A DNA stretch of 64,000 nucleotides from Gangjinia marincola (GCF_039523415.1 NZ_BAAAFG010000014.1:1-64000); one strand, 5' to 3'; positions 46,996 to 56,136 are shown, counted from the first letter of the stretch. The notes: a model not told the origin generated them from the letters alone. Program-made: numbers and translations.

Positions 46996-47793
46996 TTGAG
47001 AAACGATATATTGGACAAATCACAGCATCATAAAGAAGAAATTGAGGGGATAATTAGAAATGGAGTAGAGTATTCTGCGGAAAAGATTCTTCAAGGAGGC
47101 AGAAATTTAGTGGCTCTCGTATCGCTTTCAAACCAAACAAAAACCGTTTTTAAAAAGTTTAAAACGCCACATCTTTTTAACAGAATAGTCTACCGTTTTT
47201 TCAGAAAAAGTAAGGCCCAAAGATCATTCGAATACGCTACACGACTCACCGAATTAAATATAGGAACTCCCAAGCCTTTACACTTTGTTGAAGAATTTGA
47301 TTGGATTGGACTTACATCCAGCTACTACGTAAGCGAATATCAACCCAGTGATTTAACCTACAGAGAATTAACCACGGATTTTTCAATTGAAGATCATGAA
47401 GAAATTCTTAAAGCCTTTACGCGTTTTACATATGAGCTGCATGAGAAGAATGTTCATTTCTTAGATCACTCCCCGGGAAATACTCTCATTGAAAGAGCTA
47501 ATCGCGGCTACAATTTTCATTTGGTAGATTTAAACCGCATGAATTTTGAACCGCTGTCTTTTGAACAACGCATTAGGAATTTCGCAAAATTGACAATTCA
47601 TAAAGCTATGATAAAAACAATGAGTGATGAGTATGCAAAATGTGGGAATTACGATAAAGAGGAGGTTTTTGAACTCATGTGGAAGCACACCCGTGAGTTT
47701 CAACACAAATATTATAAGAAAATACGATTAAAGAAATTCTTCTTTTTCTGGAAAAAGAAATATAAATCTATGACATCTACTTCTCCGATTTAA
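46996..47793 (+). CDS. Kdo kinase-like protein (lipopolysaccharide kinase family)
   Basis: A 265-residue protein of the KdkA/InaA kinase group. The catalytic loop is FLDHSPGNTLIE and the metal motif is LVDLNRMNF. In the family, KdkA phosphorylates the Kdo residue of lipid A-core. The start codon is TTG, with no in-frame ATG nearby, so translation is probably weak. It is embedded among glycosyltransferases and overlaps the convergent GT2 gene by 17 bases. Substrate assignment is inferred. Confidence 0.85.
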   Translation: MRNDILDKSQHHKEEIEGIIRNGVEYSAEKILQGGRNLVALVSLSNQTKTVFKKFKTPHLFNRIVYRFFRKSKAQRSFEYATRLTELNIGTPKPLHFVEEFDWIGLTSSYYVSEYQPSDLTYRELTTDFSIEDHEEILKAFTRFTYELHEKNVHFLDHSPGNTLIERANRGYNFHLVDLNRMNFEPLSFEQRIRNFAKLTIHKAMIKTMSDEYAKCGNYDKEEVFELMWKHTREFQHKYYKKIRLKKFFFFWKKKYKSMTSTSPI

Positions 47794-48535
47794 TCAGCTC
47801 TCTTAATTTGATATATTTCAAAAAGGTGAGATGTGCCGTTTGAACACATATCACAAAACCATTAAATCCATCTAAAAATCCTCTTCTCAAAATATAAGCT
47901 TTGAAAAAAGCCCAAAAAGGATTCCATAAAATGTTAAAGATAGGAGCTTTTTTTCCAAGCTCATAGTATGATTGAGCTGAAATACTTGAGAATTTTTCAA
48001 TTTGTCGGTTATAGGCGCTATAGGTTGGATAGTTCCAATGAAGAATATCTCCATTCAAAAATCCGGCTTTATTGGGATAAAATAATTTGTAGGAATCATG
48101 AGGATTAATTCCTCTCCATTCCCCATTACCTTTTTTAAAGGCTCTTAATTTCTTATCAGGGTACCAATCAGAATAATTAATCCACTGACCGCAGAAGTTG
48201 TTGTATCGGTTCATGTAGTAGCCATCTAACAGCCAATTTTTCTTAAGCTCAAGGATGGATTGTTGTAGTTGAGGTGACAGCGCTTCATCACCATCTAATG
48301 AGATGATATACGAATGTGATGCCTGTTCTACGGCAAAATTCTTTTGCTCTTTATATCCCAAAAAGGTTTGCTCTATGAACCTAACATTAAATGATTGACA
48401 AATAGCTTTCGTTTGATCAGTAGAATAAGAATCTACTACGACAATCTCGTCTGCAACGTCAATTAATGAAATAAGACAATCCCGTATTTTTCGTTCTTCA
48501 TTAAATGTAATAATGACCGCACTTAGCTTAACCAT
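47777..48535 (-). CDS. Glycosyltransferase family 2, WaaE/KdtX-like
   Basis: A 252-residue GT2 protein (SAVIITFNEERKIRDCL, VVVDSYSTD, SLDGDEAL). The DGDEAL and DWYPDKKLRAF blocks are typical of the LPS-core beta-glucosyltransferase WaaE group. A hydrophobic segment near residue 195-215 suggests membrane contact. It is convergent with the Kdo-kinase-like gene and divergent from the epimerase gene. Likely role: a core sugar transferase acting on heptose. Confidence 0.87.
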   Translation of the reverse strand: MVKLSAVIITFNEERKIRDCLISLIDVADEIVVVDSYSTDQTKAICQSFNVRFIEQTFLGYKEQKNFAVEQASHSYIISLDGDEALSPQLQQSILELKKNWLLDGYYMNRYNNFCGQWINYSDWYPDKKLRAFKKGNGEWRGINPHDSYKLFYPNKAGFLNGDILHWNYPTYSAYNRQIEKFSSISAQSYYELGKKAPIFNILWNPFWAFFKAYILRRGFLDGFNGFVICVQTAHLTFLKYIKLRELIKSEK

Positions 48536-48638
48536 AAATTGAATATACGCTTGCTATGCAAGTATAGGATTAATTTTTATTTTATAATATACATTCTTTT
48601 TAACGTTATCGAATTTATTCTTCAATTTTGAGTTATAA

Positions 48639-48673
48639 TTTGAAACTATTTAGAGTGGATAGCGTTATTTTTG
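48639..48673 (+). promoter_or_regulatory. Promoter for the epimerase gene
   Basis: TTG near 48640-48642 and TATTTTTG at 48666-48673 lie 23 bases apart; the latter is a perfect TAnnTTTG match. The gene starts 18 bases downstream. Confidence 0.55.
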
Positions 48674-48691
48674 AATTTTGAATATAAATTC

Positions 48692-49639
48692 ATGAAGATT
48701 TTAGTTACCGGTGCTGCCGGATTTATAGGCTCCCATTTATCTGAAGAATTAGCCAATAATGGTCATGACGTGACCGGTGTTGATAATTTTTCATCGTATT
48801 ATTCACGAGAACTTAAAGAGCTGAATCGGGAGGATCTTATTGCCAACGGCGTTAATTTTAAGGAACTTGACTTAAGAGAAGATCTATCTAAGCATTTATC
48901 AAATGATTTTGATGTGGTATATCATTTTGCCGCACAACCGGGGATATCTGCGTCTACTCCGTTTGATGATTACTTAGAAAATAATGTATTGGCTACTCAA
49001 AATCTATTGTCGTTTCTGTTGACCCAAAAACGAAAGAAGATGATGTTCGTCAATATAGCCACATCGTCTATTTATGGTTTTGAGGCAACTTCTCCAGAGA
49101 CTGCTGCACCAGAACCAGTTTCAGACTATGGTGTCACTAAATTAGCCGCTGAACAATTGGTTATGGCTGCACAACGATCTGGAAAAATAGATGCCTGTTC
49201 CATACGTTGTTTTTCGGTATACGGTCCCCGGGAGCGTCCTGAGAAGCTTTATACTAAGCTCATAGCATCGATATTCGATGGGACTAGTTTTCCCCTTTAT
49301 GAGGGAAGTCTATCCCATGAGCGAAGTTTCACTTATGTGGGAGATATCGTCAAAGGACTAGAAATGGTATTAAATAAAAAGGATATGTGTAATGGAGAAA
49401 TTATCAATCTAGGCAGCGATGAAGTGTATACTACCGGTGAGGGTATTTCATTAATAGAAGAAATCATTGGTAAAAAGGCAAATTTTGATATTGTAGCGAA
49501 GCGGCCGGGCGATCAACTCAAAACATCGGCTAATATTGATAAAGCAAAAAAGCTGTTAAACTATCATCCAACCACTTCTTTTAAAGATGGGCTTAAAAAG
49601 CAAGTTACCTGGTACGAAGAGAAATTCAGGTCAAATTAA
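48692..49639 (+). CDS. NAD-dependent nucleotide-sugar epimerase/dehydratase
   Basis: A 315-residue short-chain dehydrogenase. The Rossmann motif GAAGFIGSHLSEEL begins the chain. The catalytic site has S-x-Y-x3-K-like residues in DYGVTKLAAE with the threonine/serine in NIATSSIYG. It is probably a UDP-glucuronate or UDP-glucose 4-epimerase providing sugars for the neighbouring transferases. The start at 48692 was chosen because it begins MKILVTGAAG. The exact sugar cannot be determined from the sequence. Confidence 0.87.
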   Translation: MKILVTGAAGFIGSHLSEELANNGHDVTGVDNFSSYYSRELKELNREDLIANGVNFKELDLREDLSKHLSNDFDVVYHFAAQPGISASTPFDDYLENNVLATQNLLSFLLTQKRKKMMFVNIATSSIYGFEATSPETAAPEPVSDYGVTKLAAEQLVMAAQRSGKIDACSIRCFSVYGPRERPEKLYTKLIASIFDGTSFPLYEGSLSHERSFTYVGDIVKGLEMVLNKKDMCNGEIINLGSDEVYTTGEGISLIEEIIGKKANFDIVAKRPGDQLKTSANIDKAKKLLNYHPTTSFKDGLKKQVTWYEEKFRSN

Positions 49640-50681
49640 GAGCTATAAATTTATTGAGCAAAGGTATAATACGCTGTGGAGTGAAATTTGAATATAATTC
49701 ATTATTCGTAAGACGACGCTTTTCTTCAGCTGATAAAACGTCATTCACATGAATGGCATAATTTTGCTCATTTTCAAAAAGAGACCAGGCTTCTTTTGAA
49801 ATTTGTGGAGAGAATATCGAAAAAGTCGGTACCTCAAGAGCTTTTGCCATATTTACGGCGCCTCCCTCATTACCGATAAGGGCATCACAGTGTGAAAGCA
49901 ATGCTAGAAATTCTCGTATGCTTTTACCGTATACATCTCTAATAACAGCATTTTGGGTAGAAGTCTTACAGGCATAATATAACTGATTGACTTGTTCCAA
50001 CTGGTTGGGTATGTAGTTGAATATGATTTGTGCTTTAGGTAGTGTTTCATGTAAATGATCTAATATATGCGCCATATAGTCAAGCGGATATGTTTTTGCA
50101 TCAGAACTTCCCAAGACAGCAATCATCAGTATTGGATTTGTCGAGTTGAGTCCTGCTTCCTCAAGCAGTTTCCCGGCGTCATTTTTTTCTACTTCCGTCA
50201 GGAAAATAGTTGGTTTAGGTAATTCAATAGATTTTTCATTAAAATATGCCCTAAGTAATTTTTCACGGTCTTTAAGTGCAGTATTTGCTTCTAACGCGAG
50301 ATGGTCTTTAGTGCGTGAGATTGTTCGATGATATATAAAAGAGCTATAAGATTTTTTATATCCAATTTTGATATCAGCATTCGTAAGGAGACTGATGAGG
50401 TTACTGGATAATTTTGCATACACATCAAAAACTACATCGTACTTCTCTTTTCTAAGCAGTAAGCCTATTTTGACTAAATAAGGGATACTACTTTCCTTAT
50501 TTTTCTTTAATAGAATGAGCTTATCGATATCTGGATGATGTAAGACTACATCTTTCGTCGATTCATTAATAAGATAGTGAACTATAGAAGACTGGTCTTT
50601 ATTTTTAATATAGGTACACAAGGATGAAGAGGTTAACACATCCCCAATCATCTTTTGTTGAATAATTAAAAACTTTTTCAA
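49626..50681 (-). CDS. Glycosyltransferase family 9 (heptosyltransferase-like)
   Basis: A 351-residue GT-B enzyme. The N-terminal KMIGDVLTSSSLC matches the family GT9 signature, and the C-terminal LIGNEGGAVNMAKALEVPT is the nucleotide-sugar site. These enzymes add heptose to the LPS core. It overlaps the epimerase stop region by 14 bases, tail to tail, and is followed by dapD. It probably belongs to the LPS locus. Confidence 0.9.
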   Translation of the reverse strand: MKKFLIIQQKMIGDVLTSSSLCTYIKNKDQSSIVHYLINESTKDVVLHHPDIDKLILLKKNKESSIPYLVKIGLLLRKEKYDVVFDVYAKLSSNLISLLTNADIKIGYKKSYSSFIYHRTISRTKDHLALEANTALKDREKLLRAYFNEKSIELPKPTIFLTEVEKNDAGKLLEEAGLNSTNPILMIAVLGSSDAKTYPLDYMAHILDHLHETLPKAQIIFNYIPNQLEQVNQLYYACKTSTQNAVIRDVYGKSIREFLALLSHCDALIGNEGGAVNMAKALEVPTFSIFSPQISKEAWSLFENEQNYAIHVNDVLSAEEKRRLTNNELYSNFTPQRIIPLLNKFIALNLT

Positions 50682-50690
50682 GCGTGCGTA

Positions 50691-51500
50691 TTAAACAGAT
50701 ACGTTATACTCTCTCAATGCGTCATTAAGAGAGGTTTTTTTGTTCGTACTCTCTTTACGAGTCCCAATAATTAGTGCGCAAGGAACATTAAAATCTCCTG
50801 CCGGAAATGTTTTAGTATAACTCCCTGGTATAACGACTGATCTGGTTGGGATAATCCCTTTCATCTCTTTTGGTTCATTGCCGGTTACGTCAATAATTTT
50901 TGTAGAAGCGGTTAGTACAACGTTTGCGCCTAGAACAGCTTCTTTTTCAACTCTAATCCCTTCAACAACGATGCATCGAGATCCTATAAATGCATTATCC
51001 TCAATAATAACGGGAGCTGCCTGCAATGGTTCTAACACTCCACCTATACCAACTCCGCCACTTAAGTGTACATTTTTTCCTATTTGGGCACAGCTACCAA
51101 CCGTTGCCCAGGTATCCACCATAGTCCCTTCATCAACGTAAGCACCAATATTTACGTAACTCGGCATCATGATGACGCCGCTTGATATGTACGCACCATG
51201 TCTGGCAACTGCATTTGGAACCACCCGTATTCCTTTTTCTTTATACCCTTTTTTAAGTGGCATTTTATCGTGGTATTCAAAGATGCCTGCTTCAAGGGTT
51301 TCCATTTTTTGAATTGGAAAATAGAGGACCACAGCTTTCTTGACCCATTCGTTGACCTGCCAGCCAGTCGCTGTAGGCTCAGCAACACGTAACTCTCCGC
51401 TATCCAACTTCTCGATTACATCACGAATAGCACCTTGTGTTTTAGCATCTTCTAGTAATGAGCGATCTGCCCATGCTTTTTCAATAATTTTTTTTGACAT
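50691..51500 (-). CDS. dapD: 2,3,4,5-tetrahydropyridine-2,6-dicarboxylate N-succinyltransferase
   Basis: A 269-residue enzyme of lysine and diaminopimelate synthesis. Its left-handed beta-helix is visible as hexapeptide repeats (VNIGAYVDEGTMVDTWATVG, GKNVHLSGGVGIGG). The N-terminal helical domain contains VNEWVKKAVVLYF. It is nine bases upstream of, and transcribed in the same direction as, the GT9 gene. DAP feeds peptidoglycan, so its place beside an envelope locus is reasonable. Confidence 0.95.
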   Translation of the reverse strand: MSKKIIEKAWADRSLLEDAKTQGAIRDVIEKLDSGELRVAEPTATGWQVNEWVKKAVVLYFPIQKMETLEAGIFEYHDKMPLKKGYKEKGIRVVPNAVARHGAYISSGVIMMPSYVNIGAYVDEGTMVDTWATVGSCAQIGKNVHLSGGVGIGGVLEPLQAAPVIIEDNAFIGSRCIVVEGIRVEKEAVLGANVVLTASTKIIDVTGNEPKEMKGIIPTRSVVIPGSYTKTFPAGDFNVPCALIIGTRKESTNKKTSLNDALREYNVSV

Positions 51501-51505
51501 AAATT

Positions 51506-52196
51506 TTAAATTGATTTAGCTGTTATAGGATAGGTCTCTTTAAGCTTTAATAGGGAAACTATAAAATAGCTCAATCCAATCATTTCTAATGTTTCCTCTG
51601 TAGTATAAAAAGCAACTATGGCTAAGGTTGTATTTATTTTTTCATTTGGTATTTGATTGAAGTCAATGTACCAACCAGATAACATTTCAAGTCCAACAGC
51701 ACCTGCAACGAAGATAAAACCGGACAGAAAAAACTTTTTTTGAAACCGAAAGGGCAATTTTAAAAATGGTTTTACGATAATCAAACCCAGAATTAGCAAG
51801 GCTATACCATAGGGTATCACCCATGCATAATAAAATATGCCTCCCGTATCAAAACTCGCCTCAATCATTCTCCCTATTTTTTCGTGAAGCCTAAGTAATT
51901 CATCAAAGCCAAGGTACAAAAAGAGTACGCTCATTCCTAGCCAGAACGATTTTGAAACTGGCTGGGATAGCCTAATATTTCTTAAATAAAAAAGAAGAAA
52001 GGAGATCATGAGAAACAATAAACTAGAAAAGGTAGACGGCACATTTTTTTTCTTTAGCAAAGTTGAACTTTCTAAAAAAGAAATCTCTCATGTTTAAGTC
52101 ATTGACATAAAAATTTATAAAGCTTGTGATATGCATTATTAGTAGAAATGAGATACAAAAAATTAAAAGCTTCCGTACAAAATTTGAATTTAACAT
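51506..52196 (-). pseudogene. Membrane protein gene split by a frameshift at an 8-base homopolymer
   Basis: Two adjoining frames make one plausible protein. The N-terminal part starts MLNSNFVRKLL at 52196, has one membrane helix and ends FNFAKEKK. Then a run of eight A on the coding strand (52044-52051) shifts it to a stop at 52023. The second part, in another frame, continues from KNVPSTFSSLLFL with four to five helices to 51506. With seven A the two would join as FNFAKEKNVPSTF. It may be a real frameshift, a slippage site or a sequencing error. Function unknown. The gene is six bases before the dapD start. Confidence 0.7.
52044..52051 (-). other. Run of eight A (coding strand) at the frameshift
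   Basis: The plus strand shows eight consecutive T; the coding minus strand therefore has eight A. Loss of one base would restore the frame of the membrane protein gene. Such runs are prone to replication or transcriptional slippage and to base-calling error. Confidence 0.85.
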
Positions 52197-52303
52197 CGCG
52201 TCAATTTGCATAAGGTTACAAATAAACAAAGAAAGTATCAATCGTTTGCCGTTACCTCAAAAAAGACAATAAAATTTTTAAAAAAATGGTGTATTTTTAA
52301 TGC

Positions 52304-52714
52304 ATGCCACAACTCCTTGCTATTGATTATGGAACTAAACGCTGCGGAATAGCCGTTACAGATGACCTACAGCTCATTGCCTCTGGTCTAACAACAGTAG
52401 AAACCAAAAATTTATTAAAATTTTTAGCAGACTACTTTAAAAAGGAGTACGTAGAATTGGTATTAATTGGAGAGCCAAAACAAAAAGACGGTACCGCATC
52501 TCAAAGTGAAGTCTATATTCAACAATTCATTAAGGAGTTTGAACGACAATTTACTCAAATGCCTTACAAACGTGTGGATGAACGGTTTACCTCAAAAGAT
52601 GCTTTTCAGGCAATGATTGACAGCGGGATGTCAAAAAAGAAAAGAAGAAATAAGGCACTTATCGATGAGATAAGTGCGACCATAATTCTACAAAACTATC
52701 TCTACAATCCTTAG
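52304..52714 (+). CDS. ruvX: Putative Holliday junction resolvase RuvX (YqgF)
   Basis: A 136-residue RNase H-fold protein. The start LLAIDYGTKRCGIAVTD carries the catalytic aspartate D8; LVLIGEPKQKDGTAS has the second acidic site, and VDERFTSKDAF plus LIDEISATIIL the third. In E. coli YqgF processes pre-16S rRNA, so this role is also possible. The length is normal. It is 80 bases before def. Confidence 0.93.
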   Translation: MPQLLAIDYGTKRCGIAVTDDLQLIASGLTTVETKNLLKFLADYFKKEYVELVLIGEPKQKDGTASQSEVYIQQFIKEFERQFTQMPYKRVDERFTSKDAFQAMIDSGMSKKKRRNKALIDEISATIILQNYLYNP

Positions 52715-52751
52715 TATTTGTATATCCTTACTTTTTAGGACTTACCGCATA

Positions 52752-52767
52752 TAACTTTGTATATTTG
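52752..52767 (+). promoter_or_regulatory. Two overlapping -7-like boxes before def
   Basis: TAACTTTG (52752-52759) and TATATTTG (52760-52767) both match TAnnTTTG. The gene starts 28 bases after the second. A clear -33 element is not evident. Confidence 0.5.
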
Positions 52768-52794
52768 CCGCGATTTAAGCAATCCAAGAAACCT

Positions 52795-53385
52795 ATGATT
52801 TTACCTATCGTGGCCTACGGGGATCCTGTCCTTAAGAAAAAAGCTACAGAGATTTCTGAAGACTATCCTAAACTCAATGAGCTTATCGCTAATATGTGGG
52901 AAACGATGTATGCCGCTCATGGCGTAGGTCTGGCAGCACCTCAAATTGGATTGCCGATTAGATTGTTCATGATCGATCCCAGCCCGTTCGCAGACGATGA
53001 CGATTTAACAAATAAAGAAAAAGAAGAACTTGCATCGCTAAAGAAAGTGCTTATTAATCCGGTAATTTTAGAAGAAACTGGCGATGAATGGGCCTTCAAT
53101 GAAGGATGCTTAAGTATTCCAGATGTTAGAGAAGATGTGTTTAGAAATAAGGCTATTACAATTCGATATCAGGACGAGGATTTTAAGGAACATACACAAG
53201 AGTTTTCTGGTTTGGCTGCCCGTGTGATCCAGCATGAATATGACCATATTGAAGGAATTTTATTCACAGACAAACTCTCTTCTCTCAAAAAACGTTTGAT
53301 AAAAGGAAAACTCAATAATATCTCTAAAGGAAATATAACGGTGGATTATCGTATGCGTTTTCCTGCCATTAAAAAACGACGTTAA
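52795..53385 (+). CDS. def: Peptide deformylase
   Basis: A 196-residue metalloenzyme that removes formyl groups from nascent proteins. All three motifs are present: GVGLAAPQ (residues 43-50), EGCLSIP and QHEYDHIEG. An acidic insertion (FADDDDLTNKEKEE) follows motif 1, as often in Bacteroidota. The start at 52795 was chosen because it begins MILPIVAYGDP; the frame is open 30 bases further upstream. The order ruvX-def-DUF5606-mazG is conserved in Flavobacteriia. Confidence 0.95.
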   Translation: MILPIVAYGDPVLKKKATEISEDYPKLNELIANMWETMYAAHGVGLAAPQIGLPIRLFMIDPSPFADDDDLTNKEKEELASLKKVLINPVILEETGDEWAFNEGCLSIPDVREDVFRNKAITIRYQDEDFKEHTQEFSGLAARVIQHEYDHIEGILFTDKLSSLKKRLIKGKLNNISKGNITVDYRMRFPAIKKRR

Positions 53386-53452
53386 ATCTTAGTCTTAAAT
53401 TTGATTTACTGCTTAAGAATATGATATTTGCCACCCTCAATTAAAAGCAATA

Positions 53453-53863
53453 ATGGGATTAGAAAAAATTTTATCAATCACCGGCAAACCCGGACTTTAC
53501 GAATTGAAAACGCAAACCCGCGGAGGTTTCTTAGCTGAGTCACTTTTGGACGGCAAGAAAATAGCCGTAAGCGCACGTGAAAACGTTAGTATGCTCAGTG
53601 AGATTGCTATTTATACGTATACCGAAGAAATTCCGTTGCGTGAAGTATTTACTAAAATAGGAGAGAAAGAATCCTATCAAGAAGCGATCTCTCACAAATC
53701 CCCCAAAGAAGAATTGATTTCCTATTTCAATGAGATTTTACCTGAATATGACGAAGACCGCGTGTATCCCAGTGATATTAAAAAGGTCGTTCAATGGTAT
53801 AATCTCCTAATCAAGAATGATATTAATGATTTTTCTGAACCGGCTACTGCCGAGGAAGAATAA
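53453..53863 (+). CDS. DUF5606 family protein
   Basis: A 136-residue cytoplasmic protein. The N-terminus LEKILSITGKPGLYELKTQTR and the C-terminal VYPSDIKKVVQWYNLL match DUF5606, a family restricted to Bacteroidota. It has no known function. It stands between def and mazG in the same direction, and a terminator follows, so it may be co-transcribed with def. Confidence 0.88.
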   Translation: MGLEKILSITGKPGLYELKTQTRGGFLAESLLDGKKIAVSARENVSMLSEIAIYTYTEEIPLREVFTKIGEKESYQEAISHKSPKEELISYFNEILPEYDEDRVYPSDIKKVVQWYNLLIKNDINDFSEPATAEEE

Positions 53864-53887
53864 AAATCCTTAAAAATTTACATTTTT

Positions 53888-53926
53888 AAAATCCTTTAGG
53901 GCCTTCGCTTTAAAGGATTTTTTAAT
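53888..53926 (+). terminator. Terminator after DUF5606
   Basis: AAAATCCTTTA (53888-53898) pairs with TAAAGGATTTT (53911-53921), and a T-rich run follows. Confidence 0.85.
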
Positions 53927-53958
53927 TACATTGTTTTATATCTGAAGCATTTTACCTC

Positions 53959-54732
53959 ATGAATAGCAGAACACAGCAACTGGAAGCCTTTGATCGTTTA
54001 CTTACCATTATGGATGAGCTGCGAGAAGGATGTCCCTGGGATAGAAAACAAACCATGGAGAGTCTTAGGCATCTTACGATTGAAGAAACGTACGAATTGG
54101 GCGACGCCATCTTAGACAATGATTTGGATGAGGTAAAAAATGAATTAGGTGATGTATTGTTGCACATTGTCTTTTACGCTAAAATTGGAAGTGAAAAAAA
54201 AGCATTTGATATTGCAGATGTTGCTCATGCTATCTGTGATAAACTTATCGATCGTCATCCACATATTTACGGCGATGTAAAGGTAAATGACGAAGATGAT
54301 GTAAAGCGAAACTGGGAAAATTTAAAGCTAAAAGAAGGTAAGAATAGTGTCTTAGAAGGAGTGCCTAAGAGTCTTCCGGCATTAGTGAAGGCAAATAGAA
54401 TACAAGATAAAGTTGCTGGAGTTGGTTTTGACTGGGAAGAGCCTCAACAGGTATTTGAAAAGCTTCAGGAAGAACTGGGAGAACTTCAGCATGAAGTAAA
54501 GAAAGGGGATCAGGAAAAAATGGAAGCCGAATTTGGCGATGTACTCTTCAGCATGATCAATTACGCCCGTTTTTTAAACATAAATCCTGAAAATGCGCTT
54601 GAACGCACGAATAAGAAGTTTATAAAACGCTTTCAGCATTTAGAAAAAAGAGCTAAAGAAGGTAATAAATCCATCAAAGATATGAGCCTGGATGAAATTG
54701 ATGTCTTTTGGGAAGAGGCTAAAGAATTATAA
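53959..54732 (+). CDS. mazG: Nucleoside triphosphate pyrophosphohydrolase MazG
   Basis: A 257-residue enzyme with two MazG repeats. It hydrolyses canonical or modified NTPs to NMP and pyrophosphate. The first repeat shows LRHLTIEETYELGDAI and NELGDVLLHIVF with metal-binding glutamates and aspartate; the second shows EELGELQHEV and EFGDVLFSMI. The length matches E. coli MazG. The gene ends one base before the oxyR stop region, which converges on it. There is no adjacent mazEF toxin pair. Confidence 0.94.
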   Translation: MNSRTQQLEAFDRLLTIMDELREGCPWDRKQTMESLRHLTIEETYELGDAILDNDLDEVKNELGDVLLHIVFYAKIGSEKKAFDIADVAHAICDKLIDRHPHIYGDVKVNDEDDVKRNWENLKLKEGKNSVLEGVPKSLPALVKANRIQDKVAGVGFDWEEPQQVFEKLQEELGELQHEVKKGDQEKMEAEFGDVLFSMINYARFLNINPENALERTNKKFIKRFQHLEKRAKEGNKSIKDMSLDEIDVFWEEAKEL

Positions 54733-54733
54733 T

Positions 54734-55675
54734 CTATTTAGCAGGCTTCGGACTGATAATTTGAACATTCTGAAATGCAATCGCACCTTTTACAACTCCA
54801 GCAATTACGCTCTGTAGCGCTTCAATGATCTGCATCTTAAGCTCACTGCGATGATAGATAAGACTCACTTCTCGTGCCGGTGTAGGTTCTTCAAACATTT
54901 TGAGATTTTTGCTGCGATCACCGTTTAGGTCCAATGTATGTAGATAAGGCAGTAATGTCATTCCTAAACCTTCATCAGCAAGTTTAATCAAGGTTTCAAA
55001 ACTTCCGCTTTGCAGCCTCATATTATTGTCTAAATAATCTTTAGAAGCCTTGCATAAATTGATCACACTATCCTTGAAACAATGCCCATCTTGAAGCAAT
55101 AAAATCTCATTAACATCTAGATCCTCTACTGTAAGTTTATCCAGTTTTTGAAGAGTGTGGTTATAAGGAATATAAGAAACAAATGGTTCGTAGTACAAAA
55201 CGCGCTCCTTTATAAGATCATTATTGAGCGGTGTAGCGGCAATACCCGCATCAAGATGTCCCTCTTCCAGCTTCTCAATCATAGCTTCAGTATGGATCTC
55301 TTCAATAGTGAGTTTCACTTTGCTATATTTCTTTAAAAAGTTATGTAAGAACATAGGAAGTAGGGTGGGCATTACTGTTGGTATAATCCCTAATTTAAAT
55401 TCTCCACCAATAAATCCTTTTTCCTGATCAACAATATCCTTAATGCGATTGCTCTCATTAACAATATTACGAGCCTGAGAAACGATTTTTCGCCCTACCT
55501 CGGTCAATTCTATGGGCTTTTTACTTCGATCAAAAATCAGAATATCCAGCTCATCCTCTAATTTTTGAATTTGCATGCTTAACGTAGGCTGAGTAACAAA
55601 AACTTTTTGCGCTGCTTTAGTGAAGTTTTTGTGTTCGGCTACCGCAAGAACATAGTGTAACTGTGTAATGGTCAT
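54734..55675 (-). CDS. oxyR: LysR family regulator OxyR
   Basis: A 313-residue transcription factor with an N-terminal winged helix (LHYVLAVAEHKNFTKAAQKVF) and a periplasmic-binding-like effector domain. Cysteines C199 and C208, in GHCFKDSVINLC, have exactly the numbers and eight-residue spacing of the peroxide-sensing pair in E. coli OxyR. This supports hydrogen peroxide sensing rather than a general LysR role. Known targets such as katA or ahpC are not in this window. It is divergent from a small lipoprotein gene. Confidence 0.93.
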   Translation of the reverse strand: MTITQLHYVLAVAEHKNFTKAAQKVFVTQPTLSMQIQKLEDELDILIFDRSKKPIELTEVGRKIVSQARNIVNESNRIKDIVDQEKGFIGGEFKLGIIPTVMPTLLPMFLHNFLKKYSKVKLTIEEIHTEAMIEKLEEGHLDAGIAATPLNNDLIKERVLYYEPFVSYIPYNHTLQKLDKLTVEDLDVNEILLLQDGHCFKDSVINLCKASKDYLDNNMRLQSGSFETLIKLADEGLGMTLLPYLHTLDLNGDRSKNLKMFEEPTPAREVSLIYHRSELKMQIIEALQSVIAGVVKGAIAFQNVQIISPKPAK

Positions 55676-55696
55676 ATCTCAAATTAACAATCTGTA

Positions 55697-55704
55697 CAAA
55701 GGTA
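55697..55704 (-). promoter_or_regulatory. -7 box of oxyR
   Basis: On the minus strand TACCTTTG matches TAnnTTTG and lies 21 bases before the oxyR start codon. A good -33 element was not identified. Confidence 0.5.
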
Positions 55705-55810
55705 TTTTTATCATTGCTAAATACTATTAAAGCTTTACTAAAAAAAGTTTTTCTCTATCTCGTTAACCTTGTCGTCGCTGTTACATTAAAAAGAAATAAA
55801 AACAATAAAC

Positions 55811-56119
55811 ATGAAAAAACTTTATTTCTACGCCTTGATGTTAGGCATCGTGTTATCCGGATGTTCTAAAAACGATGATGATGGTGACGGTGATGCTCAA
55901 CAATTTGATTGTAGCAATCCTAATATCATTACCCAGCAATATTTAGATGCCGCTAATGCATTTCTAAATAATCCCACAGAGGATTCGTGTAACGATCTAA
56001 GAGAAGAAGCTATTGAATTCTTAGAAGCCATAGAACAATGTAATATCGCCGTGGGAACAGATGTAGAAGCGCTTATACAAGAATATCAAGATTTGGATTG
56101 TTCTGATTTTGCAGGATAA
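55811..56119 (+). CDS. Small lipoprotein of unknown function
   Basis: A 102-residue predicted lipoprotein (signal MKKLYFYALMLGIVLSGC). The mature part has an acidic DDDGDGD linker and a small helical domain with four cysteines at CSNPN, SCND, QCNI and DCSD. These could form two disulfides. It is divergent from oxyR, with a strong terminator behind it. Whether OxyR controls it is unknown. Confidence 0.75.
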   Translation: MKKLYFYALMLGIVLSGCSKNDDDGDGDAQQFDCSNPNIITQQYLDAANAFLNNPTEDSCNDLREEAIEFLEAIEQCNIAVGTDVEALIQEYQDLDCSDFAG

Positions 56120-56136
56120 TCAATCTATGTAAAAAG

